Positions 7,007 through 15,121 of a stretch of DNA of 33,755 bases are shown piece by piece. The notes under the pieces were generated by a model that had not been told where the DNA came from, did no database searches, and saw only the letters and a list, made by a program, of their open reading frames with translations. Source of the DNA: Clostridiales bacterium (GTDB lineage: Bacteria; Bacillota; Clostridia; Oscillospirales; CAG-272); contig JAEEYP010000098.1 of assembly GCA_016288155.1 (NCBI GenBank), forward strand, positions 1 through 33,755. The letters are read 5' to 3'. The stretch's first letter is position 1; the number at the start of each line of letters is the position of its first letter. Both the position numbers and the translations under genes were made by a program.

Positions 7007-8250
7007 TGGCGGAACTCCTCTCCCCCGCGGGGGATCTTGAAAAGCTGCGGGCGGCGGTCCGCTTCGGCGCGGACGCCGTCTATCTGGCGGGCGAGTCCTT
7101 CGGGATGCGCTCCGCCTGCGCGAACTTCTCCGACGAAGAGCTGGCAGAGGCGGTCGCCTATGCGCACGCGCGCGGCGTGAAGGTATACGTCACGGTGAAT
7201 GTCCTGCCGCGCACGGAAGAATACGGCGCGCTCGGCGCCTTCGTGCGGCATCTGGACGGATGCGGCGCGGACGCGGTGATCGTCTCCGACCTCGGCGTAC
7301 TGTCGCTCGTGCGGCGGGAAGCGCCGCGGCTCGCCGTGCACGTCTCCACGCAGGCGAGCGTCGTGTCCGCGGAGGCGTGCGCCGCGTGGCAGCGGCTCGG
7401 CGCCTCGCGGATCGTGCTCGCGCGGGAGCTGACGCTGGAGGAGATCCGGCGGATCCGGCGCGAGGCGGATCCGGCGCTGGAGCTGGAGGTATTCGTGCAC
7501 GGCGCGATGTGCGTCGCCTACAGCGGCCGGTGTCTGCTGTCCCGGTATTTCACGGGGCGGGACGGCAATCACGGGCGCTGCGCGCAGCCGTGCCGCTGGA
7601 ATTATCGGGAATTGACCGTCCTTGAGGAGAAGCGACCGGACGATCCGATCCGGATCGTTGAGGACGGCGGCGACACCTTCGTGATGAGCTCGCGGGATCT
7701 GTGCATGATCGAACACGTGCCGGAACTGATCGAAGCGGGCGTCGATTCCTTCAAGATCGAAGGCAGGGCGAAGAGCGCGTACTACGCCGCGGTCACGACG
7801 AACGCGTACCGCATGGCGATGGACGCGTACGCGGACGGGCGGGGGACGGCGGAACCGGATCCGGCGTGGCTGCGGGAACTGGAGAGTGTGAGCCACCGCG
7901 AATACGACACGGGCTTTTTCTTTACGCCGCCGCACGAGCGGGCGAACGTCGTGACGAAGCCGGGATACATCCGGGAGAAGGCGTATCTGGCGACGGCGCT
8001 GACGGACAGCGACCCGGACGGGCGCGCGCTCTTCGTGCAGCGGAACAAGGTGATCGACGGCAGCGCGGTCGAGCTTCTGACGCCCGGACGAATCGGCATC
8101 CCCTGCGTGCTCTCGGAGATGCGGAACGGGGACGGCGCGCCGATCGCCGCTGCGCCTCATCCGCAGATGCGCTTCACCGCGCGCCTCTCCGTCCCCGTCC
8201 TCGCGGGCGACATCCTCCGCGAGGGAAACGAGGGAGACGCGGTCCTTTGA
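7006..8250 (+). CDS. U32 family protein (TrhP-like tRNA hydroxylation / collagenase-like family)
   Basis: A 414-residue U32 protein. It starts MAELLSPAGDLEKLRAAV, has GADAVYLAGE, the triosephosphate-barrel-like body, the family signature FVHGAMCVAYSGRCLLS and Cys169, Cys176, Cys192 and Cys196, the expected iron-sulfur cluster ligands. FKIEGRAKSAYYAA and the C-terminal beta-rich part complete it. Long labelled collagenase-like peptidases, the best studied relatives (E. coli TrhP/YegQ, B. subtilis TrhP1/TrhP2) act in prephenate-dependent 5-hydroxylation of U34 in tRNA, and RlhA acts on 23S rRNA; a role in RNA hydroxylation is the better inference. ATG 7006 overlaps the Dabb stop codon; an in-frame GTG at 7003 is a less likely start. 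No terminator follows. Confidence 0.88.
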   Translation: MAELLSPAGDLEKLRAAVRFGADAVYLAGESFGMRSACANFSDEELAEAVAYAHARGVKVYVTVNVLPRTEEYGALGAFVRHLDGCGADAVIVSDLGVLSLVRREAPRLAVHVSTQASVVSAEACAAWQRLGASRIVLARELTLEEIRRIRREADPALELEVFVHGAMCVAYSGRCLLSRYFTGRDGNHGRCAQPCRWNYRELTVLEEKRPDDPIRIVEDGGDTFVMSSRDLCMIEHVPELIEAGVDSFKIEGRAKSAYYAAVTTNAYRMAMDAYADGRGTAEPDPAWLRELESVSHREYDTGFFFTPPHERANVVTKPGYIREKAYLATALTDSDPDGRALFVQRNKVIDGSAVELLTPGRIGIPCVLSEMRNGDGAPIAAAPHPQMRFTARLSVPVLAGDILREGNEGDAVL

Positions 8251-8340
8251 ATGAGGTCCGGCGGAAACTTCAATAAAAAAGGACATGGCAACGGAACGGC
8301 GGATCGTTGTTTTTATGCAAGGCAAGGAGAAAGGGCGGTG

Positions 8341-8413
8341 CGGAGGGAAGGGAACTTCGCCGCATGAGACGGGTTCCTTCCCTCCGTGCTGAGCTTGACG
8401 GAAGCTCCGGCAC
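8341..8413 (+). other. Pair of adjacent hairpins before the Ig-like lipoprotein gene
   Basis: A 14-bp stem with a one-base bulge (8341-8355 with 8373-8386) is directly followed by GAGCTT/AAGCTC (8391-8396 with 8402-8407), itself framed by GTGC/GCAC (8386-8389 with 8410-8413). No T tract follows. Within the second hairpin TTGACG (8395-8400) and TACAAA (8416-8421) could make a weak promoter with a short 15-bp spacer. The role is not recognised. Confidence 0.4.
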
Positions 8414-8448
8414 GTTACAAAAGCCGTGCAGACAGAAAGGATACGGAC

Positions 8449-8925
8449 ATGAAAAAACGTGTGTTATGGGCTGCGGCGGTCTGTCTCATTCTGCTCATCG
8501 GGCTCACGTTCGCGGGCTGCGGCGGGAAGCCGGATCTCCCCGGGGAGAGCGTGACCGACGCCGCGACCGATACGTATGCCGACGCCGCGACCGATACGTA
8601 TGCCGACGCCGCGACCGACGCCGACGCGGCGGAGACGGAATACTGGGTGCGGTACTCGCTCGTTATCTATCGGCTGCCGGAAAAGCTCACGTACCGCGTC
8701 GGGGAAGCGCTCGATCTGACGGGCGGGATGGCGGCGTGCTCGTTTTCCGACTCCGACGGGCTGGAGGGCGATTACTCCTTCGGAGACCCGCTGACCGCCG
8801 ATATGTACACGGTCGAGACGGATTTTGACGGCGGCACGCCGGGCGTCTATACCGTGACCGTCATCGGCGCGGGCGGGAAAGCGCGGGACTCCTTTACCGT
8901 CGAGGTCGTGTCGGGCGGCGAGTGA
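8449..8925 (+). CDS. Small lipoprotein with a bacterial Ig-like domain
   Basis: A 158-residue lipoprotein: signal peptide with lipobox FAGC (Cys24), a repeat-built Thr/Asp/Ala-rich linker (about residues 33-63), then one domain resembling bacterial Ig-like group 3 (KLTYRVGEALDLTG at the start, GVYTVTVIGAGGKARDSFTVEVV at the end). Such domains act as cell-surface spacers or adhesive modules; no enzyme domain is present. ATG 8449 is chosen over an upstream in-frame ATG at 8386 because AGAAAGGA (8434-8441) precedes it and the signal peptide begins there. Neighbouring uppP lies 118 bp downstream; no functional tie is evident. Confidence 0.82.
   Translation: MKKRVLWAAAVCLILLIGLTFAGCGGKPDLPGESVTDAATDTYADAATDTYADAATDADAAETEYWVRYSLVIYRLPEKLTYRVGEALDLTGGMAACSFSDSDGLEGDYSFGDPLTADMYTVETDFDGGTPGVYTVTVIGAGGKARDSFTVEVVSGGE
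8557..8619 (+). repeat. 24-bp tandem repeat coding for the lipoprotein linker
   Basis: Two identical 24-bp units (8557-8580 and 8581-8604) and a truncated third (8605-about 8619) encode DAATDTYA repeats between the lipid anchor and the Ig-like domain. Perfect identity suggests recent slippage and variable linker length. Confidence 0.88.
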
Positions 8926-9043
8926 CCGTTCGCCCCCTTCCGGCGGCGGGGGCCGGATACCGAAAATAACGGAAAACGGCGCGGCGCGCCGTAAAAGCAT
9001 GGACTTTCAACGATTTGCCATCTTATCATTTTCGGAGGCAGAT

Positions 9044-9847
9044 ATGTGGGAAGACGTGCTCCGCGCCGTCGCGCTCGGGCTCGTGCAGGGGATCACGGAA
9101 TGGCTGCCGATCTCCAGCACCGGGCATATGATCCTGCTCGAAGGGCCGCTCGCCATGGACGTAAGCGCGGCGTTCGCCTCGCTGTTCCGCGTCACGGTGC
9201 AGCTCGGCTCGATCCTCGCCGTGCTGATCCTGTATTTTTCGCGCCTCGATCCGTGGGCGCGGGAGAAGGACGGCGCGGCGCGGCGCCGCTGCGTGCGCCT
9301 GTGGGGAATGATCCTTATCGCGTGCGTCCCGGCAGCCGCCGCGGGTTTTTTGTTCGACGACTGGCTCGACGCGCACCTGTACAACGCGCCGACGGTCGCC
9401 GCGGCGCTGATCGTCTACGGCGCGGCGTTCCTTCTCTGGGAATGGAAGAAGAAGCCGCCGCGCGTGACGGCGGCGGAGGACGTCTCCGTCCCGACGGCGC
9501 TGACCGTCGGCGCGTTCCAGATGCTCGCGCTCATCCCGGGGACCTCGCGCTCCGGCGCAACGATCCTCGGCGCCGGGCTGTGCGGTGTGTCCCGCCCGGC
9601 GGCGGCGGAATTTTCTTTCTTTTTGGCGATCCCCGTCATGCTCGGCGCCGGAGGGCTGAAGCTCGTGAAGCTCGGCACGGCGCTCAGCGGGCGGGAGATC
9701 GGTCTCCTACTCGCGGGTACGGGCGCGGCGTTCGCCGCGTCGATGCTCTCGATCCGCTTTTTGCTCGATTTTGTGCGCAGGCACTCGTTCGTTCCCTTCG
9801 CCGTGTATCGGATCGTTTTGGGGATCGCCGTGCTGGCGCTCGGATAA
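9044..9847 (+). CDS. uppP: Undecaprenyl-diphosphate phosphatase
   Basis: A 267-residue integral membrane enzyme (BacA/UppP) that dephosphorylates undecaprenyl diphosphate to regenerate the lipid carrier for peptidoglycan and other wall polymers; the family is also linked to bacitracin tolerance. Both signature motifs are intact: Q15-G-ITEWLPISSTG-H28 with the catalytic Glu19 region, and PGTSRSG (165-171). About seven hydrophobic segments are visible, as expected. ATG 9044 is chosen since GGAGG (9034-9038) precedes it by 5 nt; an upstream in-frame ATG at 8999 has no ribosome site. It is followed 13 bp later by the rRNA methyltransferase gene, so the two are probably co-transcribed. A 7-bp hairpin (8976-8992) lies upstream. 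Confidence 0.96.
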   Translation: MWEDVLRAVALGLVQGITEWLPISSTGHMILLEGPLAMDVSAAFASLFRVTVQLGSILAVLILYFSRLDPWAREKDGAARRRCVRLWGMILIACVPAAAAGFLFDDWLDAHLYNAPTVAAALIVYGAAFLLWEWKKKPPRVTAAEDVSVPTALTVGAFQMLALIPGTSRSGATILGAGLCGVSRPAAAEFSFFLAIPVMLGAGGLKLVKLGTALSGREIGLLLAGTGAAFAASMLSIRFLLDFVRRHSFVPFAVYRIVLGIAVLALG

Positions 9848-9860
9848 GGACGGGGTACAC

Positions 9861-10997
9861 ATGGAAACGTGCCGGTATTTCGGAAAATGCGGCGGGTGCC
9901 AGACGCCGAATCTCACCTATGAGGAACAGCTTCGCATGAAGATGGGGCGCGTGATCGCGCTGCTCGGACGCTTCGGACACGTGGAGGAGATCGTCGGCAT
10001 GGACGATCCGCTCCACTACAGGACGAAGGTCCAGGCGGCGTTCGTGCGCCGCGGCGAGGGGATGCTCTGCGGACTGTATCAGAGCGGCAGCGGCCGGGTG
10101 ATCCCGGCGCAGCACTGTCTGCTCGAGGACGAATACGCGCTGTCGATCCGCCGGGCGGCGGAGAAGGCGGCGCGGACGCTGAAACTGACGGTATACAGTC
10201 CGGACAACGGTCGGGGGCTCCTCAGGCACATGCTGATCCGCGTCTCCCGCGCGACGGGACAGGCCATGCTCGTCCTCGTGACGGGGATCGCGCCGTTCGC
10301 GCGCGCGGAGGAATTCGTGCGGATGATGCGCGAGGCGTGCCCGCGCCTGACGACGGTCGTGCGCTGCGTCAACGATACGAAGATCCCGCTGTGGCTCGGC
10401 GGGCAGACGGAGGTGCTGTACGGTCCCGGCTCCATCGAGGAGCGCATCGGCGGATGCACGTTCACCGTCTCGCCGCGCGCGTTTCTGCAGGTCAATCCGG
10501 TACAGACGGAGAAACTGTACGCCATCGCGCTGGAGGACGCGGCGCTGAGCGGCCGCGAGACCGTCGTCGACGCCTACTGCGGCGTCGGGACGCTCGGGAT
10601 CCTCGCCGCGCGCCGCTCGCGCGAGGTGATCGGGATCGAGGTGAACGAGGACGCCGCGGCGGATGCCGGGGCGAACGCGGCGAAAAACGGCGTGACGAAC
10701 GCCCGCTTCCTCGCCGGGGACGCCGGCGAATGCCTTGCCCGCCTCGCGGGCGAACGGCGCAGGGCGGACGTCGTGCTGCTCGATCCGCCGCGCGCCGGAT
10801 GCAGCCGGGAAGCCCTGCGCGCGCTGATAGCGCTTGCGCCGCAGCGGATCGTGTACGTCTCCTGCGACGTGGAGACGCTCGCGCGCGATCTGCGGACGCT
10901 GACGCGCGGCGGATACCGCGCAGAGCGGATCTCGCCGGTGGACATGTTCCCCTATACGACGCACACGGAGTGCGCCGTGAAACTGGTACGGCAATGA
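9861..10997 (+). CDS. rlmD: 23S rRNA (uracil-5-)-methyltransferase, RlmD/RumA type
   Basis: A 378-residue SAM-dependent methyltransferase making 5-methyluridine in 23S rRNA. Cys4, Cys10, Cys13 and Cys86 are the four [4Fe-4S] ligands typical of RumA. The Rossmann part has the conserved Gln (LQVNPVQTEKLY), motif I DAYCGVGTLG, DPPRAG and the catalytic Cys335 in YVSCDVETLARDL. It lacks the N-terminal TRAM domain found in longer (about 455-residue) members; the protein starts directly at the cluster. Since Bacillota enzymes of this family may modify U747, U1939 or both (RlmCD), the exact site is not certain. ATG 9861 is 13 bp after uppP. Confidence 0.92.
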   Translation: METCRYFGKCGGCQTPNLTYEEQLRMKMGRVIALLGRFGHVEEIVGMDDPLHYRTKVQAAFVRRGEGMLCGLYQSGSGRVIPAQHCLLEDEYALSIRRAAEKAARTLKLTVYSPDNGRGLLRHMLIRVSRATGQAMLVLVTGIAPFARAEEFVRMMREACPRLTTVVRCVNDTKIPLWLGGQTEVLYGPGSIEERIGGCTFTVSPRAFLQVNPVQTEKLYAIALEDAALSGRETVVDAYCGVGTLGILAARRSREVIGIEVNEDAAADAGANAAKNGVTNARFLAGDAGECLARLAGERRRADVVLLDPPRAGCSREALRALIALAPQRIVYVSCDVETLARDLRTLTRGGYRAERISPVDMFPYTTHTECAVKLVRQ

Positions 10998-11058
10998 ATC
11001 GGACCGCGGGCGCGGCCGAAAGAACGGCAGACAGCCGATACGGGAAAGGGAGAGGACG

Positions 11059-12189
11059 ATGAATCCGATCACAGAGTTTCTGGCGGGGCTGACGCTCACG
11101 CAGTATATCCTTTTGTATCTGGGATGCTTTGCGCTGGCGGCGGCGGGCGCGTGGATCGGCGGGAGGACGAAGGCAAAAGTCCTCAAGGCCCTGGTGCCGG
11201 TCTTCGCCCTGCTCGGCGGGATGCTCGCCATCGGTTACGTCACCATCAATATGGGGAAGGACGTCGGGCTGGGGATCCTCGCGGTCTGGGCCGTCTTCTC
11301 CGGGATCGTCATCTTTCCCGCGCTCTGGCTCGGCGGGAAAGCGGAGAACGGGAAGCCGCGGGAAAGATCGGGCGGCGAGATCTGCGCCCGGGACGGACAC
11401 GAGTGGCGGACGACGGAATACGCATGCACGATGAAATGCGCCCGCTGCGGCAAGACGAAGGTGAAACACGTATTGGAAACGCCGGACGGAAAGTGCGAGC
11501 GGCGCTGCGCCTTTTGCGGGTATACGGAAGCGATCCCGCATGCGTGGAACGGATGCCGCTGTTCCCGCTGCGGCGAGCGGCGGGATACGGGTCACAGTAC
11601 GGTCGGCGGCAGGTTTTCCGTGACGGAGGACGGGAAGATCGCGCTTCTGTGCGACGTCTGCGGGGAGACCGTGGAGACAAAGCAGCTGCTCGACTGTCCG
11701 AAAAAGGTGATCCTCGCCGCCATAGAGACGCCGGAATTTCAGAAAGATCTCCCGGCGCTGTTCTGCGGGTATCTTGGGCGAAGGGGCACGGAAGCCTACA
11801 GCCGGGGGACGGCGCGGGCGCTCCTTGCGCGGATCCCCGAAGACCGGATCGCCGAGCTGATCCGCGCGGGCGGCATCGGCGGGCAGAGCGTATGGGCGCT
11901 TGCCGAGATCGCCGACGACGCGCTCCTCGCGCGGCTGTGCCGCATGGAAGAGACGGCGTACGCGGCGGAGAGCGAACAGAGAAAACGGGAAAACGCGAAA
12001 AAGGAAAAAGAGGCGAGAGAGCACTGCCCGGACGGCACGCCGCATGAGTTCGGGGAAGAATCCGTCGGGCACGTCGACCGCGGCCCCCGCGGGGACGACG
12101 ATCTTGCCGCGCACGAATATGCGGACAGGGTATGCCGCGTCTGCCGAAAGTGCGGGTACAAGCTGTATCGTAAGGATGCCGATAAATAA
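11059..12189 (+). CDS. Unknown membrane protein with multiple zinc-ribbon-like CxxC motifs
   Basis: A 376-residue protein of no recognised family. Three hydrophobic segments (about 16-34, 41-62, 71-92) anchor it; then come CxxC pairs at 127-130, 150-153, 168-171 and 198-201, with interspersed HxW motifs (HEW, HAW), reminiscent of the repeated Cys/His zinc ribbons seen in several Clostridia proteins. Residues about 215-300 look all-helical, possibly HEAT-like; 305-330 are a highly charged helix (ESEQRKRENAKKEKEA) and the end has another CRVCRKC cluster. The soluble part likely faces the cytoplasm. GGGAGAGG precedes ATG 11059. Probably one transcription unit with the acetyltransferase-like genes downstream (27 bp). 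No function is proposed. Confidence 0.72.
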   Translation: MNPITEFLAGLTLTQYILLYLGCFALAAAGAWIGGRTKAKVLKALVPVFALLGGMLAIGYVTINMGKDVGLGILAVWAVFSGIVIFPALWLGGKAENGKPRERSGGEICARDGHEWRTTEYACTMKCARCGKTKVKHVLETPDGKCERRCAFCGYTEAIPHAWNGCRCSRCGERRDTGHSTVGGRFSVTEDGKIALLCDVCGETVETKQLLDCPKKVILAAIETPEFQKDLPALFCGYLGRRGTEAYSRGTARALLARIPEDRIAELIRAGGIGGQSVWALAEIADDALLARLCRMEETAYAAESEQRKRENAKKEKEAREHCPDGTPHEFGEESVGHVDRGPRGDDDLAAHEYADRVCRVCRKCGYKLYRKDADK

Positions 12190-12216
12190 CGGAAAGACAC
12201 GCTGTGCGAGGTGACC

Positions 12217-12834
12217 ATGCCGAGAGAGATCGACCCGAAGGATACGGACCGGGCGGCGGCGTTCGCGCTCTGGATGAACGCGCCGAACCCGACGGTGACT
12301 TTCTTCATAACGCTGGACGTGACGCGGCTCGTTCGCACCGGCCGAAGGAAGAAACTGAAATTCAACATGCTGCTCACGTACTGCGTCGGGCGGGCCGCTT
12401 CGGGCGTGGAGGAGTTTTATACTCTCCCCGTCGGGGACAGGCTGATGCGGTACGACGCGCTCGCCGTGAATACGATCGTGAAGAACAAAAACGGCGGGGT
12501 GAGCTCCTGCGATATCTTTTTCACGGAAGATCTGGATGCCTTTAACCGGGACTATCTGCGGTATACCGCAGAGGTCGCCGGGACGTGCGCGGACCGGGAT
12601 CTGCCCCAGTGCATGGTGATCGGCACCTCGGCGATCGTGGATACGGAGCTCGACGGCGCCGTCGGCATGTACTCCGGCATATACAACAATCCCTTCCTGA
12701 TCTGGGGAAGATACTGGCGCAGGTATTTCCGGTTTTTTTTGCCGATTTCTTTCCAGTTCCATCACACGCAGATGGACGGCGCCCACGCGGGGCGCTTCCT
12801 TGAAAATCTGCAAAAAGAAATCAACGACCTGTGA
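12217..12834 (+). CDS. Chloramphenicol-acetyltransferase-fold protein
   Basis: A 205-residue protein with the CAT fold. Near the C-terminus the sequence FQFHHTQMDGAHAGRFLENLQ contains the acetyl-transfer motif HHxxxDG (His182-His183, Asp187-Gly188), and the internal segment FNMLLTYCVGRAASG corresponds to the family's FF/Y-xxxY-xxx region. Characterised CAT proteins acetylate chloramphenicol with acetyl-CoA, but many CAT-fold proteins of this divergence have unknown acceptors; drug resistance should not be assumed. Start: ATG 12217 has GAGGTGA very close (12208-12214); GTG 12211 is an alternative. Eighteen bases separate its stop from the GNAT-YoaP start, so the two are likely co-translated. 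Confidence 0.8.
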   Translation: MPREIDPKDTDRAAAFALWMNAPNPTVTFFITLDVTRLVRTGRRKKLKFNMLLTYCVGRAASGVEEFYTLPVGDRLMRYDALAVNTIVKNKNGGVSSCDIFFTEDLDAFNRDYLRYTAEVAGTCADRDLPQCMVIGTSAIVDTELDGAVGMYSGIYNNPFLIWGRYWRRYFRFFLPISFQFHHTQMDGAHAGRFLENLQKEINDL

Positions 12835-12851
12835 AAACAGGGGAGGACGTT

Positions 12852-13598
12852 ATGGAATACGTACGGATCACGGCGGACAACCTCGGGAAAGAGCATATCT
12901 GCTGCGCCATATCGGGCGAAAACGACGTGCAGGTCGCCTCGAAGAAGGCGTGGCTGGCGGATCGGCTCGACGAGGGGCTCGTCTTTCTCAAAAGCACGGA
13001 GCGCGGGAAATGCTTTATCGAATATCTTCCGGCACAGGCTGCGTGGAACCCGCTCGACGCCGACGGATATACGTACATCGACTGCCTGTGGGTCTCCGGA
13101 TCGCTCAAAGGACACGGGTATTCGAACGATCTGCTCGGCGAATGCATCCGCGACAGCAAAGAAAAGGGCAGGATCGGTCTCTGCATTTTGTCCTCGGCGA
13201 AGAAGAAGCCGTTCCTCGCGGATCCGAAATATCTGGCGCACAAGGGCTTTTCCGTCTGCGACGAGGCGGACAACGGCATACAGCTGTGGTATCTTCCCTT
13301 TGACGCCGACGCGCCGAAGCCGCGCCTGAAGGAATGCGCCCGCCATCCGCACACGGACGAGCCCGGCTGCGTGCTGTATTATACGCATCAGTGCCCGTTC
13401 AACGCGAAATACGTCCCGCTCGTCGAGGCGGCGGCGAAGGCGCACGGCGTGCCGTTTCGCGCGATCCGCCTGACGAGCCGCGAGGAGGCGCAGGCGGCGC
13501 CGACGCCGATCACGACGTACGCGCTGTTTTACGACGGGGCGTATCTGACAAACGAGCAGATGAACGAGGCGCGCTTTCTGAAGCTGTTCTCCCGCTGA
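12852..13598 (+). CDS. GNAT N-acetyltransferase with C-terminal YoaP domain
   Basis: A 248-residue two-domain protein. Residues 1-150 are a GNAT-like acetyltransferase (MEYVRITADNLGKEHICCAI at the start, DCLWVSGSLKGHGYSNDLL as the acetyl-CoA-binding loop region, LADPKYLAHKGF). Residues about 180-248 match the YoaP-like thioredoxin-type domain: GCVLYYTHQCPFNAKYV with a single Cys-Pro-Phe, then PTPITTYALFYDGAYLTNEQM. The GNAT-YoaP pairing is a known but uncharacterised architecture. GGGAGG (12841-12846) precedes ATG 12852. It closes the block 11059-13598; the next gene has its own promoter. Confidence 0.85.
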   Translation: MEYVRITADNLGKEHICCAISGENDVQVASKKAWLADRLDEGLVFLKSTERGKCFIEYLPAQAAWNPLDADGYTYIDCLWVSGSLKGHGYSNDLLGECIRDSKEKGRIGLCILSSAKKKPFLADPKYLAHKGFSVCDEADNGIQLWYLPFDADAPKPRLKECARHPHTDEPGCVLYYTHQCPFNAKYVPLVEAAAKAHGVPFRAIRLTSREEAQAAPTPITTYALFYDGAYLTNEQMNEARFLKLFSR

Positions 13599-13618
13599 GA
13601 GAGTGCGGGAAATACCTA

Positions 13619-13647
13619 TTGCAATCGGGACGGTAATATGATATAAT
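13619..13647 (+). promoter_or_regulatory. Sigma-A type promoter of the GH101-related gene pair
   Basis: TTGCAA (13619-13624), 17-bp spacer, perfect TATAAT (13642-13647). A small palindrome ATTCC-TGC-GGAAT (13656-13668) lies just at the expected start of transcription and might be an operator. Confidence 0.8.
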
Positions 13648-13688
13648 AACCGTGCATTCCTGCGGAATACGAAAACGGAGGAAGTACC

Positions 13689-15092
13689 ATGCCTGATAAC
13701 GATCCGATGAACGGCGAAGCCTGGCGGGAGATCCCCGACGGTGAATACGACTGGCGGGAAACGCTTCAGCCGGAGCGCCCGTACATCCACGATTATTCGA
13801 GAACGCTGACGTATAAGCTGTACCTGGCGGAGCCCGTGTCCACGCTCGACGCCTCGCACGTCTACATGACCTTTGAGGACGCGCTCGAAACGATCCGCGA
13901 CATCGACGCCATGACGAAGGGCCTGCCGAAGATCGCGTACCTCGTCGGGTGGCAGTATTACGGTCACGACAGCAAATACCCCGCCTGGGGCGAGGCGAAC
14001 GAGGCGCTCAAGCGCCCGCAGGATAAGACGGCGCTCGACAGCCTGCTCTGGGTCATGGAGGAAGGCTTCAAGTACAACACGTCGGTCAGCCTCCATATCA
14101 ATATCCAGGACGCTTACAAGGACAGTCCGCTGTGGGATGAATACGTCCGCGAGGATCTGTTCGCCAAGAACGCGGACGGCTCGATCATGGAGGGCGGCTT
14201 CTGGGGCTGCCAGCAGGCGTATATCGTCTCCTACAAGCGGGAGTGGGACACGGGATATCTCAAGCGCCGCATCGACAATCTCTGCCGGATGCTGCCGCTG
14301 CAGAAGGCGGGGACGATCCACATCGACGCGATGCACTGCATGGCGGATCCGGGGCACGGCTACTCCATCGAGGACGTGCAGAAGGTCCGCTGTCAGATGG
14401 TGCGCTACTGGCGCGACCTCGGCATCGACGTGACCTCTGAATTTTTGTACTATGAGACGCCGGACTGGCGGGCGCGGCAGGAGCATCTCGTAGGGCTCCA
14501 GCCGCTCGCGTATCACTTCTCCCAGAACCTGGAGGATTACATCGCGCGGCCCGCGTCGCTCATCTGCGGCGGCAACAGCAGCAAGCGTTTCAAGGAAGGC
14601 ATCAGCGAAAAGATGGGCGCGCTCTTCGGCGAGAGCTTCGATATCGAGTCCGTGCGCCGGGGCAAAGACTGGAAAGCGAACTTTTTGCGCGATTTCTGCC
14701 GGACCGACGTGCGGTTTTTCTGGCTGAACCGGCTGGAGCGCAGGTACGCCGTCGTGGACAAGAAGGGGATCAACGCCTATTTCGGCGGCGGCGTCGTCAC
14801 CTCGCTCGACGGTTCGATCACGAAGAACGGCGTGCCCGTGCAGACGGGGGAATACCTCGCGCTGCCCGCCGTGTACCGCGGCGAAGGAAGTTATCTGCTC
14901 TACGGGATCTGCGCGGGCGAATACGAGATCGATATGAGCCGCGCCTACGGGCTGCCGGGGGATCAGGCGTTCGACGCCGCTCCTCTCACCACGGAGGGCG
15001 TCGGTGAGGAGAAACGCTCCATGAAACTGAAGGACGGGATACTGCGCGTGACGCTTGACGAGGGACAGGCGCTGATCGCGGACGTTTTGTGA
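13689..15092 (+). CDS. GH101-related glycoside hydrolase-like protein, copy 1
   Basis: A 467-residue protein resembling the catalytic barrel of endo-alpha-N-acetylgalactosaminidases (GH101), which release the core-1 disaccharide from mucin-type O-glycans. Matching elements, in order: YLVGWQYYGHDSKYPAW (84-100), EEGFKYNTSVSLHINIQDAY, the strand TIHIDAMHC with Asp213 in the nucleophile position, and DVTSEFL with Glu251 in the acid/base position. GH101 enzymes are usually over 1,000 residues, secreted, and flanked by carbohydrate-binding domains; this one has none of these and no signal peptide, so it should be cytoplasmic and may act on imported short glycans. A C-terminal beta-rich part (about 360-467) ends it. 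GGAGG (13677-13681) precedes ATG 13689. It is followed by a close paralogue 29 bp downstream. Confidence 0.7.
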   Translation: MPDNDPMNGEAWREIPDGEYDWRETLQPERPYIHDYSRTLTYKLYLAEPVSTLDASHVYMTFEDALETIRDIDAMTKGLPKIAYLVGWQYYGHDSKYPAWGEANEALKRPQDKTALDSLLWVMEEGFKYNTSVSLHINIQDAYKDSPLWDEYVREDLFAKNADGSIMEGGFWGCQQAYIVSYKREWDTGYLKRRIDNLCRMLPLQKAGTIHIDAMHCMADPGHGYSIEDVQKVRCQMVRYWRDLGIDVTSEFLYYETPDWRARQEHLVGLQPLAYHFSQNLEDYIARPASLICGGNSSKRFKEGISEKMGALFGESFDIESVRRGKDWKANFLRDFCRTDVRFFWLNRLERRYAVVDKKGINAYFGGGVVTSLDGSITKNGVPVQTGEYLALPAVYRGEGSYLLYGICAGEYEIDMSRAYGLPGDQAFDAAPLTTEGVGEEKRSMKLKDGILRVTLDEGQALIADVL

Positions 15093-15121
15093 ATTACCGG
15101 GAACAACAAGGGGGGAAAACG

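Noticed and set aside
8395-8421. Candidate promoter TTGACG-15 bp-TACAAA before the Ig-like lipoprotein
   Set aside because: Spacer too short and the boxes lie inside a hairpin; kept only as a note in the hairpin entry.
12217-12834. Chloramphenicol resistance gene
   Set aside because: Only the fold and HHxxxDG motif are supported; the sequence is too divergent from known resistance enzymes to claim the substrate.
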